NCBI RefSeq assembly: GCF_014646355.1
Contig: NZ_BMNH01000006.1
Coordinates: forward strand, 1,102 to 65,101
DNA from: Nonomuraea cavernae
GTDB taxonomy: Bacteria > Actinomycetota > Actinomycetes > Streptosporangiales > Streptosporangiaceae
Reading direction: 5' to 3'
Length of the DNA stretch: 64,000 nt
In this document: piece by piece, positions 26,329 through 35,371 of the stretch
How positions within the stretch are numbered: position 1 is the first letter of the stretch
Layout of the letters: each line of letters begins with the position of its first letter
Notes under the pieces: generated by a model
Seen by the model: only the letters and a program-made list of their open reading frames with translations
Told to the model about the DNA's origin: nothing
Databases searched by the model: none
Translations under genes and position numbers: made by a program

Positions 26329-27072
26329 TCAGCTTCGATAGGAGCTCGTCATCGTCGCATACACGATGACGTTGTCGGTGTAGTGACCGGTGTTGCGGTT
26401 GTACGTGCCGCCGCAGGTGATCAGGTGGAGCTGGGCGTTGGCCTGGGTGCCGTAGACGCGCTGGGTGGGGAACGTCTGCTTGCTGGCCTGCTCCACGCCG
26501 CCGACCGTGAACACCGCCGTCGTGCCGTCCTGGCGCTTGACCTCGATGGTGTCGCCGTGGCGCAGCTCGTGCACCCGGCTGAACACCGCGCTGCGGGTGC
26601 GGGTGTCCTTGTGGCCCAGGATCACCGCCGGGCCCACCTCGCCCGGGGTGGACATGTTGCGGTACCAGCCCGCGAGGTTGGGATTGTCGGCCGGCGGCAC
26701 CTGGATCGTGCCGTTCTTGGCCAGGCCGACCGACTTCACGGGGGCGTTGACGCCGAGCTTCGAGATCACGATGCGCATCGGGGTCGAGGGCTGCATCGGC
26801 GGCGCCGCCTGGATCTGCGGCAGCGGCGGCGGCACCGTGGGCGCCGCCTGGAACAGGGCCTGCGCCGGCTGCCCTCCGCCGGGCTGCGTGTCGACCGTCA
26901 GCTGGTCGCGCTGACTGGCCAGGCCGTACTCCTCGGGCGAGCTCACCACGATCAGCATCCCGGCGATGACCGTCACCACTCCGGCGACCGCCGCCAGGAT
27001 CAGCACGGACCTGAGTGCGGTGCCGGACTTGGGGTCGGGCCCGCTGTCATACGGATACTGGGGCGCCATCAC
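26329..27072 (-). CDS. Class F sortase
   Basis: This 247-residue transpeptidase has an N-terminal membrane helix (about residues 20-42), a Pro/Gln-rich linker and a sortase domain. The catalytic residues appear as His in AVILGHKD, Cys in LITCGG, and a C-terminal Arg-poor TDNVIVYATM strand typical of class F. It would anchor surface proteins to the cell wall. It starts only three bases after the stop of the surface-protein gene at 27076, forming a substrate-enzyme pair. A second such pair lies just upstream. Start could be GTG 27072 or the adjoining ATG. Confidence 0.9.
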   Translation of the reverse strand: MMAPQYPYDSGPDPKSGTALRSVLILAAVAGVVTVIAGMLIVVSSPEEYGLASQRDQLTVDTQPGGGQPAQALFQAAPTVPPPLPQIQAAPPMQPSTPMRIVISKLGVNAPVKSVGLAKNGTIQVPPADNPNLAGWYRNMSTPGEVGPAVILGHKDTRTRSAVFSRVHELRHGDTIEVKRQDGTTAVFTVGGVEQASKQTFPTQRVYGTQANAQLHLITCGGTYNRNTGHYTDNVIVYATMTSSYRS

Positions 27073-27075
27073 CGG

Positions 27076-28410
27076 TCAGCCCTTGCCGATCGTACGGCGA
27101 CGCATCATCAGGCCCCCCGCCCCGGCGGCGACGATCAGCATCGACCCGGTCAGGACGAACAACCTGCCGTCAGGCCCCGTCTCTCCGCCCGCCCCGGTGT
27201 CGGCCCCGGCCTTCGGCGTCTTCGACGACCGCGTCGGCGTCTCGTCGGCCGGCGTCTCGGTCACCGTGACCGTCGTCGTCTTCGTGGGCTTCGGGCTGTT
27301 GCTCTCCGAAGGACTCGGCGTCTGACTCGGTGAGGGCGACGGGCTGGGCGACCCGTTGCCCACGGTGAGCGTGTAGGTCTTGAGCCCGGTCGTGGGCGCC
27401 TTGCACGTGAGCGCCGCCGCGGTCGCGGAGGTGCCGAACGCCAGGTCGCCCGGCGTGATGGTGACGCTGCCCGTGGTCGTCGGCCTCAGCTTGACCGTGA
27501 CGGCCGGGAGGGTCGTGATGTCCTGGCCCGCCGTGGTGGCGGGCATCGCCACCTCCCCCGTGGCCGTCGCGGGCGCTCCGGCGCCGCTCGCCTTCAGCGT
27601 GGCGAAGAGCTTGCTGCCCGTGGGAAGGCCCGCGGCGGGCGCCTTCAGCGGGTCGCCCGTGGTCTGGATCGTGCTGGTCCAGGTGATGGACGCGTCCTCG
27701 TTGGCCTTCGCGCTGGTCGGCACCGTCAGCACGACCTTGATGTCGACGGTCGCCGGGTCGGTGTCGGTGACGCCGAGAGAGCAGGTGTAGGCGAGGATGT
27801 CGGTCCCCGTGCCGCCCCCACCGCCGCCCTGCTTGACCTCGATGGCCAGGCTGGCGGGGGTGGCGCCGCCGGTCTTGAACGTGCAGTTGGTCGTCTCGGG
27901 CGTCGTGCCTCCGGCGGTCGGCGTGTAGGCCAGGGTCAGGCTCGGAGTCGTGGGCACCGGGGTCAGCGTGAGGGTCCCCGCCGTGGCCGGGGCGGTCAGA
28001 GTGCCCGTCATCTCCGGCGGGGTGTAGGTGCCGGACGCGGCGACGGTGACCGTGGGCGACTGCGTCGCGCTCAAGGTCGCTGCGGAGCCTCCGGCCACCG
28101 CCAGGCTGCCGTCGATCTTCAACGTGCCCGCCAGGGCCTTGGAGGCGGTCAGCTGAGGAAGCTTCCACTTCACCGCCGCGGTCCCGCTCAGCGCGGCGGA
28201 CTCAGGGGCGGTGATCGTCACCTTGAGCTCCGCCGGAGTGAACGTGGTCCCCTGGCAGGTGTAGGTGACTTCCATCGTCTTGTCGACCAGTGCGGAGGCG
28301 GGAGACGAGAGGGCGACGACCGCGCCCACGAAGAGGACCAGTGTGGCCATCAGTCCCAGGGCAGATGTCTTGGGGGCGAGGCGGCGACACCGCGCCTTGG
28401 ACGTCAGCAC
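27076..28410 (-). CDS. Cell-surface protein with two Ig-like domains and C-terminal anchor
   Basis: The 444-residue protein starts at GTG 28408-28410 (GAGAAGGACA upstream) with a signal peptide cleaved near ASALVDKT. Two similar beta-rich domains follow, each opening with YTC and closing with a second Cys (about residues 45-175 and 200-330). Then come a Ser/Pro/Thr stalk, TPKAGADTG (residue 398), a hydrophobic helix and an RRR tail. This is the layout of a sortase substrate, but the motif is not LPxTG. It is coupled to the class F sortase downstream and resembles the protein at 29327. Confidence 0.7.
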   Translation of the reverse strand: MLTSKARCRRLAPKTSALGLMATLVLFVGAVVALSSPASALVDKTMEVTYTCQGTTFTPAELKVTITAPESAALSGTAAVKWKLPQLTASKALAGTLKIDGSLAVAGGSAATLSATQSPTVTVAASGTYTPPEMTGTLTAPATAGTLTLTPVPTTPSLTLAYTPTAGGTTPETTNCTFKTGGATPASLAIEVKQGGGGGGTGTDILAYTCSLGVTDTDPATVDIKVVLTVPTSAKANEDASITWTSTIQTTGDPLKAPAAGLPTGSKLFATLKASGAGAPATATGEVAMPATTAGQDITTLPAVTVKLRPTTTGSVTITPGDLAFGTSATAAALTCKAPTTGLKTYTLTVGNGSPSPSPSPSQTPSPSESNSPKPTKTTTVTVTETPADETPTRSSKTPKAGADTGAGGETGPDGRLFVLTGSMLIVAAGAGGLMMRRRTIGKG

Positions 28411-28544
28411 TGTCCTTCTCCGTTTCAGCGGGCAGGTTCCAACAGGCGTACCAGACTCGCAGCCATTGGTCACGGTTAGGTTGAGATCTTACGAGGTCTC
28501 TCTGCGAATCTCCTGCAAACGGCAAAAACTACATTAACTTCCCA

Positions 28545-29330
28545 TCAGCCCTTTTTCTTGGACAACGTCGCGTACACCACGATGTTGTCGGTATAGCTGT
28601 GGGCCTTCTTGTTGTAGATACCGCCACAGGTGATGAGCCGGAGCTGGGAGCCGTCGGTGTTGCCGTAGACCCGGGCGGTCGGGAACGTCGACTTGCTGAC
28701 CTGCTCGATCCCGCTCACCGTGAAGCGGGTGACCTTCTTGTCCGACCGGTAGACGTAAATGTGGTCACCCTTGGCCAGCTCGCGGAGCCGGCTGAACACG
28801 GCCGCGCCCTTGCGGGTGCTGACATGCCCGTTGATCACCGACGGGCCCAGCTCGCCGGGCAGCGGCGAGTAGCGGTACCAGCCGGTGCGGTTCGGCTTGC
28901 TCAGGGGCGGGGTGGTCAGGTTGCCCTTCTTGTCGAGCGTGACCGCGCCGATCACCGCGTTGACCTTGAGCTTGGGGATCTTGATCCGGGTCGGCCTGAC
29001 CTTCGTGGCCTTGACCCCCACCTTCTTGGGAGCCGGGATGGGGGCCACGAGCGGCTCCGCGGCCAGCGGTGGCGGCGCGTCCAGACGGGCCGGGGTCAGC
29101 GGGGTGTTCTTGCCGCCCGGGCCGACCGTGGGCGGGAGCACGAACGCGCCCGCGTTCTGGATCTGGACGGTGCTGGGCTCGGGCTGCGCGATCGGGCCGG
29201 GGCCCGAACCGTCGTCGACGGCGGGGGCCAGCGACAGCAGCCCCACCATGATGGCGCCCACGCCGCCCAGCGAACCGGCGATCAGCAGGGCCGGCATGGC
29301 CCTGTTCGTCGGCGACTTCTGCTCGGTCAT
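28545..29330 (-). CDS. Class F sortase, second copy
   Basis: This 261-residue sortase has a membrane helix near residues 12-34, a Pro-rich linker and the class F domain, with His in PSVINGHVST and Cys in LITCGG. Its ATG overlaps the TGA of the surface-protein gene at 29327 by four bases, so enzyme and likely substrate are made together. The C-terminal Lys-rich end KKKG is unusual. Identity with the sortase at 26329 is highest around the active-site blocks, so the two modules probably arose by duplication. Confidence 0.9.
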   Translation of the reverse strand: MTEQKSPTNRAMPALLIAGSLGGVGAIMVGLLSLAPAVDDGSGPGPIAQPEPSTVQIQNAGAFVLPPTVGPGGKNTPLTPARLDAPPPLAAEPLVAPIPAPKKVGVKATKVRPTRIKIPKLKVNAVIGAVTLDKKGNLTTPPLSKPNRTGWYRYSPLPGELGPSVINGHVSTRKGAAVFSRLRELAKGDHIYVYRSDKKVTRFTVSGIEQVSKSTFPTARVYGNTDGSQLRLITCGGIYNKKAHSYTDNIVVYATLSKKKG

Positions 29331-30706
29331 CGGTTCGCTCCTCCCGCGTGTGCGGCACGCCGCCGCCGTAGCAGCAGCCCGCCGGTGGCACTGCCCATCA
29401 GGAGCAGCGACCCGCCCGCTATCAGCCCGTACGACCCGTTCTCCGGCTCCTCAGGCGCCTGTCCGGTGTCCACCCCGCCCTTGGGGGTCTTGATCACCTG
29501 CGGCTTGACGGTCTTGGTCACCGTGGTCGTCGGCTTCGGCGAAGGGCTGACGGTCGTCACTCCCCCGATCACCACGCCGACATGGTCGCCGATGGGCTGG
29601 CCCTGCGACGTCGTCGGCGTGGCACTGCCGCTAGTCGTGGGCGTGCCGCTGGGAGTGCTGGTCGGATCGTCCGTGGGGTCGTCGGTGGGGTCGCCGGTGC
29701 CGGTGGGAGTGCCCGAGGGCGTCGGCGAGGTCGCGCCTCCCACGGTGATCTCGACCGCGCCGGGATTGTTGGTGACCACACAGGTGGACCTGTGCTCGGT
29801 CGGCGGGTCGATCATCTCGCGCGTGTGCAGCTTGAAGGCGTCCAGATGGACCGGCTTGCCGTCGTCGATGCTCCTGATCCGGAGCGTGTGCTGCCCGTAG
29901 GACAGGTCCTTGCGCTCCCAGAGGGAGATGTTGCCCTTGGTCGCGTTGGTGGGGTTGCCGTTGCCGTCCTTCGTCGGGTCCACGATCGCCGAGGCGTCGT
30001 GGCCGTCGACCCCGTCGATGATCACCCGCACCCGGCCCACGTCGGGCATCTCCCGTCCGATGTACTCGAAGCCGGTGCCCCGGAAACGGATGATCGCCTC
30101 GTCCGAGCGCGTGGTGGTGGTGTGGACGTCGCGCAGCCAGTCGCCGTACTCGGGACGGGTGGCCTTGTCGTGGACCCACGAATCGCGGTAGATCACGCGG
30201 GGGTCGTCGTTGTTGACCACGACCTCTCCGGCGGGCGGGACGAAGTCGACGGTCATCGCCTGCGGCCTGAGCTTGATGACCCCGGTCTCGGTCATGTGCG
30301 CCTCGGAGGACATGCCCTCCGGCGAGGTGAGCGGCTGGTTGGGCTTGAGCGCCCCCTGGTCCTTGCTGCCGTGCGCCTCAAGTGTGCCGTTCCACGCCCC
30401 GTCGAGCTTGACGTTGCCGATCAGTGAGACCTTGGCGCCCTCGGCGTAGTAGTCGGGCGACTTGAACCTCGGCGCGTTGACGTGCTCGATCGCCCAGCCC
30501 AGCTTGAGCATGCCGCCCTGCTGGACCGTGGTCGGGATCTGCACCCGGGCCCGCAGCTTCACCTCGTCCGACCCGGCGATGCCGCCCGTGCAGGTGTAGT
30601 CGACCACGAGGCTGAACGTGTCCGCTCTCGCAGGGATCGCCACCAAGGCGGCGGATGCCGCCGCTCCGACCGATGCGGCGATCAACGCCTTGCGCCACCG
30701 TTTCAC
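29327..30706 (-). CDS. Large surface protein with carbohydrate-binding-like insert and anchor
   Basis: This 459-residue protein has a signal peptide cleaved near PARADTFS. A beta-rich domain with the YTC opening is interrupted by a jelly-roll-like insert (about residues 180-300) with IIRFRGTGFEYIG, DVGRVRVIIDGVDG and YGQHTLRIRSI, the pattern of galactose-binding-type carbohydrate modules. It ends with a Thr/Pro/Asp stalk, TPKGGVDTG (residue 407), a hydrophobic helix and RRRR. It is coupled to the class F sortase downstream. Ligand and role are unknown; adhesion to a glycan is inference. Confidence 0.7.
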   Translation of the reverse strand: MKRWRKALIAASVGAAASAALVAIPARADTFSLVVDYTCTGGIAGSDEVKLRARVQIPTTVQQGGMLKLGWAIEHVNAPRFKSPDYYAEGAKVSLIGNVKLDGAWNGTLEAHGSKDQGALKPNQPLTSPEGMSSEAHMTETGVIKLRPQAMTVDFVPPAGEVVVNNDDPRVIYRDSWVHDKATRPEYGDWLRDVHTTTTRSDEAIIRFRGTGFEYIGREMPDVGRVRVIIDGVDGHDASAIVDPTKDGNGNPTNATKGNISLWERKDLSYGQHTLRIRSIDDGKPVHLDAFKLHTREMIDPPTEHRSTCVVTNNPGAVEITVGGATSPTPSGTPTGTGDPTDDPTDDPTSTPSGTPTTSGSATPTTSQGQPIGDHVGVVIGGVTTVSPSPKPTTTVTKTVKPQVIKTPKGGVDTGQAPEEPENGSYGLIAGGSLLLMGSATGGLLLRRRRAAHAGGANR

Positions 30707-30842
30707 CGGACACTCCGCTCACACCTAGACCGAAGGTAGATCTTAGGGCCCTCAAGTCCGACGATCAGAGCGCCTCGGGACACTTGTGATGAACCCGTGT
30801 CCCCTGCGAACCCGTACCGGAAACCGGGTATACCTCGCAGTA

Positions 30843-30859
30843 ACAGAATCGTATTCTGT
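30843..30859 (+). promoter_or_regulatory. Operator-like palindrome before the acyl-CoA dehydrogenase
   Basis: ACAGAATCGTATTCTGT has perfect seven-base arms around a three-base centre and lies 33-49 bases before the ATG at 30892. It matches the thiolase element at 25614-25630 in length and outer arms. A TetR-family repressor of fatty acid use is the most likely reader. Confidence 0.55.
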
Positions 30860-30891
30860 CGTCCACCACACCCCCTGCTTGGAGGCGACCG

Positions 30892-32037
30892 ATGGAGCGA
30901 GACCTCTTCGACGAGGAGCACCTGCTCTTCCGTGAGACCGTGCGCGAGTTCATGGCCCGTGAGGTCATGCCCCACCACGGCGGCTGGGAGAAGGACGGCG
31001 TGGTCCCCCGCGAGGTCTGGAAGAAGGCCGGCGAGATCGGCATGTTCGGATTCTCCGTCCCCGAGCAGTACGGCGGAGCGGGCATCACGGACTTCAGGTA
31101 CAACACGGTGATCGTCGAGGAGATCATGCGGAACGGCGCCTCGGGCCTCGGCTTCACCCTGCACAACGACGTCATGGCCCCGTACTTCGTGGACCTGACC
31201 AACGAGGAGCAGAAGCAGCGCTGGCTGCCCGGGTTCGTGAGCGGCGAGCTCATCACCGCGATCGCGATGACCGAGCCGGGCGCCGGGAGCGACCTGCAGG
31301 GCATCCGGACCACCGCGGTCCGCGAGGGCGACCACTACCTGGTCAACGGTCAGAAGACGTTCATCACCAACGGCATCAACTCCGACCTGGTCGTGGTGGT
31401 GGCCAAGACCGACCCGGACGCCGGGGCGCGGGGCACCACGCTGCTGGTCGTCGAGCGCGGGATGGAGGGGTTCGGCCGCGGCCGCAACCTCGACAAGATC
31501 GGGATGAAGGCCCAGGACACGGCCGAGCTGTTCTTCGAGAACGTCCGGGTGCCGGTGGCCAACCGGCTCGGCCCGAACGACGGCGAAGGCTTCTTCCAGC
31601 TGATGCGCAACCTGCCCCAGGAGCGCATGTCGATCGCGGTGGCCGCGGTGGCCGCGGCCGAGGCCGTGCTGGAGCAGACCATCGAATACTGCAAGACCCG
31701 CCAGGCGTTCGGCCGCACCATCGGGTCCTTCCAGAACACCCGGTTCGTCCTCGCGGAGCTGGCCACCGAGACCGAGATCGCCCGCCACTACGTGGACAAG
31801 TGCATCCGGGCGCTCAACGCCGGCACGCTGACCGTGGTCGACGCGGCCAAGGCCAAGTGGTGGACCACCGAGCTGCAGACCAAGGTCATCGACCGCTGCC
31901 TCCAACTGCACGGCGGCTACGGCTACATGATGGAGTATCCGGTCGCCAAGGCCTGGATCGACAGCCGCGTCCAGACGATCTACGGCGGCACCACCGAGAT
32001 CATGAAGGAGATCATCGGCAGGTCCTTCGGCTTCTGA
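30892..32037 (+). CDS. Acyl-CoA dehydrogenase
   Basis: This 381-residue flavoprotein has ITAIAMTEPGAGSDLQG, TFITNGINSD, a QRMSIA-like block and LHGGYGYMMEYPVAKAWIDSRVQTIYGGTTEIMKEIIGR, which carries the catalytic region of the short/medium-chain type. It oxidises an acyl-CoA to the 2-enoyl form with FAD. RBS GGAGG lies seven bases before the ATG. The palindrome shared with the thiolase gene suggests they are one regulon. Confidence 0.94.
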   Translation: MERDLFDEEHLLFRETVREFMAREVMPHHGGWEKDGVVPREVWKKAGEIGMFGFSVPEQYGGAGITDFRYNTVIVEEIMRNGASGLGFTLHNDVMAPYFVDLTNEEQKQRWLPGFVSGELITAIAMTEPGAGSDLQGIRTTAVREGDHYLVNGQKTFITNGINSDLVVVVAKTDPDAGARGTTLLVVERGMEGFGRGRNLDKIGMKAQDTAELFFENVRVPVANRLGPNDGEGFFQLMRNLPQERMSIAVAAVAAAEAVLEQTIEYCKTRQAFGRTIGSFQNTRFVLAELATETEIARHYVDKCIRALNAGTLTVVDAAKAKWWTTELQTKVIDRCLQLHGGYGYMMEYPVAKAWIDSRVQTIYGGTTEIMKEIIGRSFGF

Positions 32038-32074
32038 GAGCGCGGGCCGCGCCCCGACGACGCATACTGGTCAG

Positions 32075-32236
32075 ATGGACAGCGGCCTGATTCTCCTTGT
32101 TTTCCTGGCCTTGTTGTTCGCCTGGGGCCTCAACCGGGTGCGCCGTGCGCTGCGACTGGGGCCCGTGGGCTACGCCGGGGTAGTGATCGTCTTCGTCATC
32201 GTGATGCTGCTCATCTACGGCCAGCAGTACGCCTAA
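32075..32236 (+). CDS. Small two-helix membrane protein
   Basis: This 53-residue reading frame begins at ATG 32075, 37 bases after the dehydrogenase stop. It has two hydrophobic helices (LILLVFLALLFAWGL and GVVIVFVIVMLLIYG) joined by a basic loop RVRRALRLG. Codon third positions are mostly G or C, as in real genes here. Its last four bases overlap the convergent hydrolase stop. A similar small protein of unknown function would sit in the cytoplasmic membrane with both ends outside or inside. Confidence 0.55.
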   Translation: MDSGLILLVFLALLFAWGLNRVRRALRLGPVGYAGVVIVFVIVMLLIYGQQYA

Positions 32237-33009
32237 CCGGCACTGGCCTCCAGCAGCACCTTCGCCACCAGCTCGGGGTCATCGCTCATCGGCACGTGGC
32301 CGCAGCCCTTGAGCAGCTTGACCCGCTGCCCCGACCACTTGGCGGCCCGTACGGCCTGGCGGCGCAGGAGCAGCCGGTCACGCTCACCCCAGGCGATCGT
32401 GATGGGCGCCTTCGGCGGCGCGGGCGGCATCATGCCGGCGAACGACTCCAGCGTCTCGTCGAACCCCGCCGAGGCGCCGAGCGCCTGGGTGGCCGCGAGC
32501 AGCGCGGTCGGCGGAAGCCGGGACGGGTGGGCGACCAGCAGCGCCGAGGACAGCGCCCGGCCGATCGGGTTCTCGGCCACCTTGATGGCCTGCTCGGGCG
32601 GCATCGACGTGGCGGAGGCGCGCACCCCGCGCAGCACCGTCTGACAGTAGAGCAGCTCCGGACGCGACCAGAAGCCCGCGGGCGACAGCGCGGTGGCCGT
32701 GCGGACGACCCCGCGTGAGGCCAGCTCCAGCGCGATGTAGCCGCCGAGCGAGTTGCCCGCCACATGCGGCTCGCGCACCCCGAGCAGCGCGCAGAACGAC
32801 TCGACCGCGTCGGCCAGAGTCTCCGCGGTGTAGGGGGTGCCGTGCGGCAACCCTGGCGAGACGCCGAAACCGGGCAGGTCAAGGGCGATCACCGTACGCG
32901 AGGCGGCGAGCCGGTCGAGGACCGGGAGCCACGCCTGCCAGTGATGCCCGATGCCGTGGATGAGGATCAGCGGCGCGCCGGCGCCACGCCGTTCGAAGGC
33001 CAGGTCCAT
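32233..33009 (-). CDS. Alpha/beta hydrolase
   Basis: The 258-residue enzyme has the oxyanion block LILIHGIGHHWQAW, the nucleophile elbow AGNSLGGYIA (Ser about residue 87), the acid in ITIAWGERDRLL and the catalytic His in LKGCGHVPMSDDP. It belongs to the general alpha/beta hydrolase superfamily; esterases and lipases are the closest guess. It has no signal peptide. It is the downstream neighbour of the SpoIIE phosphatase gene on the same strand, with 17 bases between. Confidence 0.85.
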   Translation of the reverse strand: MDLAFERRGAGAPLILIHGIGHHWQAWLPVLDRLAASRTVIALDLPGFGVSPGLPHGTPYTAETLADAVESFCALLGVREPHVAGNSLGGYIALELASRGVVRTATALSPAGFWSRPELLYCQTVLRGVRASATSMPPEQAIKVAENPIGRALSSALLVAHPSRLPPTALLAATQALGASAGFDETLESFAGMMPPAPPKAPITIAWGERDRLLLRRQAVRAAKWSGQRVKLLKGCGHVPMSDDPELVAKVLLEASAG

Positions 33010-33025
33010 GGCGACGAGTGAACCA

Positions 33026-35248
33026 CTAACGACTGCGTGTGGGAATCTCGAACCAGACGGCTTTGCCTTCCCTGGTGGGTCGCGAGCCCCAGCGCCGGGC
33101 GAGCTGGTCGACCAGGTAGAGCCCGCGGCCCCCCTCGTCGTTCTCGCCCGCGCTGCGGATGCGCGGCAGGCGGAGGTCCTGGTCGAACACCTCGACCCAG
33201 ACCGACTCCTCGCCCCTGCGCAGCCTCAGCGTGAACTCCTTGTCGCTCACCACCTCGTCCTCGAAGCCGGGCACGTCCCAGGACTCCTCGAACGGCAGCG
33301 GCGGCCCCTCGACGACCAGCTCCCGGCGCGGCACGCTCGCGGTCGCGGCGTGCAGCACCACGTTGGTGACGACCTCGGAGACGAGCAGGCAGGCCAGCTC
33401 GGCCCGCTCCTCGGGCACATTCCAGCTGGAGAAGGCCTCGGACGCCATCCGGCGGGCCTCACCGACCATGATCGGCTGGGCGGGGAAGGTGCGCTCCTCG
33501 ACGTCGAGGTCGGTCTGGGTGGAGCGGACCACCAGGATCGCCATGTCGTCGTCGATCTCGCCGGGCACCGCGACCGTGGCGGCCTCGGCCACCCGCTCGA
33601 CCTCGGCGTCGGCCACCCTGGCCAGCTTCTCGCGGAGCACCGCGAGCGTCTCGGCGTCGCTGGGCATCCGGCCGTCGCGACCGGGACGCCGGTCGATCAG
33701 GCCGTCGGTGTAGAGGAGCAGCGCCGCGCCCGGTGGGAGGGTCCGCGTCTCCTCCTTGTAGACCAGATCGGCGTGCAGGCCCTTGGCCCGCACGCCGAGC
33801 GGCTGGCCGACCTCCTCGATCTCCAGCTCCACGCATTTGCCGTCGACCAGCAGCAGCGGCGGGGCGTGGCCGGCGTTGGCGAAGGACAGCTGCCGCGACC
33901 AGGCGTCGTAGACGAGGTACTGGCAGGTCACGATGGGCGGGATGCTGACGTCGGCGCCGCTGTCGTCCTTCTCGGGAGTGGCGATGATGCGGGTCCACTC
34001 GTCGAGCCTGGCCAGAATGTCGGCGGGTGACTTGTCGTCCTGGGCGAAGGCCCGCAGCGCCGCCCGGAGCTGGCCCATGATGGCCGCGGCCTTGGCGCCT
34101 CTGCCCTCGACGTCGCCGATGACGATGCCGACCCGGCCGGCCGAGAGCGGGATCACGTCGTACCAGTCGCCGCCGACCTGGGTCTGGATGCCCTGCCCGT
34201 GGGAGGCGAGCGGCGCCGCCGGATAGTAGCGGACCGCGATGTCGAGGCCGTCGAGCTGCGGCAACGCCCGGGGCAGCAGGTGCTTCTGGAACGACTCGGC
34301 GGTGTGTCGTTCCTCCTCGAACAGCAGCGCGTTGTCGATGGCGAGCGCGACCCGGGTGGCGATGGCGCCGACGAAGTCGCGGTCGAACGCGTCGTAGTGG
34401 GGGCTGCGCCGGTCGGTGAGGTTGGACAGCCCGAGATACATCTGGCCGAGCGTCTCGCCCCGCACACAGAGCGGGGCCACGATGGCCGAGGTCATGCCGA
34501 CCTCGCCGCACAGCTTGGCGCCGCTCTCGGAGGGGCTGGGGTAGTTGCTGGTGGCGAAGTCCTCGACCAGGATCGTCTCCTGGCGGCTCATCGCGGTGCT
34601 GGCGTAGTGGGCCGGCGGGTAGCGGATCTCCGCGCCGACCGGCTTCCACGTGCCGGGCGGAGGCGTCCAGCCTTGTACGTGCTGCGACACCCGGCGGACC
34701 AGCCGGTCGCCCTCCATCAACTCGATGAAGCAGTGGTCGGCGAACTGCGGGACGAGCATCTCGGCGACGCGCTTGAGCGTCTCCTCGACGTAGAGGGAGC
34801 CGGCGAGCCGCTCGCCGATGCGTTCGAGCAGGCCGAAGCGGTCCTTCTCGCGCTCGTTGCTGCGCAGCGCCTCGCGGGCGGTGATGACGATGCCGGTCAC
34901 CGAGCCGGAGGGGTGGCGCAGCGGCACCGCCTGGGCGCGCACGTAGACGATGGTGCCGTCGCCGCGGCGCACGTCGAAGGTGCCCTCCCAGACCCCGCCC
35001 TTCAGCACGTGCTTGGACAGCTCGACGGCGAGCGGGTGGTCCTTCTCCATGATCCCGAGAGACAGCACCTTCGTCTCCCGGGAGGGCGACTTGCCGGAAC
35101 GGCCGAACAGCTGTTCCGCGAAGGGATTCCAGTAGAGGAGGTTGCTGAAGCGGTCCGTCACGACGACGGCCATCTCCGCATGATCAAGTACGGATGCGGC
35201 GGCGAGATGATCAGCCGCATCCTGTGACAGATCCCCCCAACGCTTCAT
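33026..35248 (-). CDS. PAS-GAF-SpoIIE phosphatase with anti-sigma-type ATPase domain
   Basis: This 740-residue sensor has a PAS domain (about 22-125), a GAF domain (about 145-295), a PP2C/SpoIIE phosphatase (about 305-520, with GGDWYDVIPL, VIGDVEGRGAKAA and DDDMAILVVR) and a HATPase_c module (about 545-735, LACLLVSEVVTNVVLHA and GGRGLYLVDQLA). Such proteins dephosphorylate STAS anti-anti-sigma factors in response to a signal, and some can also phosphorylate them. The ATG at 35248 has AGGAG upstream. A STAS protein is encoded at 43248 in this window, but a link is not shown. Confidence 0.92.
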   Translation of the reverse strand: MKRWGDLSQDAADHLAAASVLDHAEMAVVVTDRFSNLLYWNPFAEQLFGRSGKSPSRETKVLSLGIMEKDHPLAVELSKHVLKGGVWEGTFDVRRGDGTIVYVRAQAVPLRHPSGSVTGIVITAREALRSNEREKDRFGLLERIGERLAGSLYVEETLKRVAEMLVPQFADHCFIELMEGDRLVRRVSQHVQGWTPPPGTWKPVGAEIRYPPAHYASTAMSRQETILVEDFATSNYPSPSESGAKLCGEVGMTSAIVAPLCVRGETLGQMYLGLSNLTDRRSPHYDAFDRDFVGAIATRVALAIDNALLFEEERHTAESFQKHLLPRALPQLDGLDIAVRYYPAAPLASHGQGIQTQVGGDWYDVIPLSAGRVGIVIGDVEGRGAKAAAIMGQLRAALRAFAQDDKSPADILARLDEWTRIIATPEKDDSGADVSIPPIVTCQYLVYDAWSRQLSFANAGHAPPLLLVDGKCVELEIEEVGQPLGVRAKGLHADLVYKEETRTLPPGAALLLYTDGLIDRRPGRDGRMPSDAETLAVLREKLARVADAEVERVAEAATVAVPGEIDDDMAILVVRSTQTDLDVEERTFPAQPIMVGEARRMASEAFSSWNVPEERAELACLLVSEVVTNVVLHAATASVPRRELVVEGPPLPFEESWDVPGFEDEVVSDKEFTLRLRRGEESVWVEVFDQDLRLPRIRSAGENDEGGRGLYLVDQLARRWGSRPTREGKAVWFEIPTRSR

Positions 35249-35371
35249 CCGGAGACCACTCCTAGGGGAGGCATGTGCGCAAAGCGAACCACGGGCGCTC
35301 CTGCAACAGTCTTGACCGGCGGGGAGTTGGGGGTCTCCCTGGAGGAATTCAACCAAGCAGCAGCGCTGGCG

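Noticed and set aside
25465..27333. Long plus-strand open frame of over 600 codons
   Set aside because: Low-complexity Arg/Pro/Ala composition opposite the sortase and hypothetical genes; no ribosome site and no family.
26329..30706. Pilus biosynthesis cluster
   Set aside because: Sortases are class F, not class C, and no pilin motif or E-box is visible in the surface proteins.
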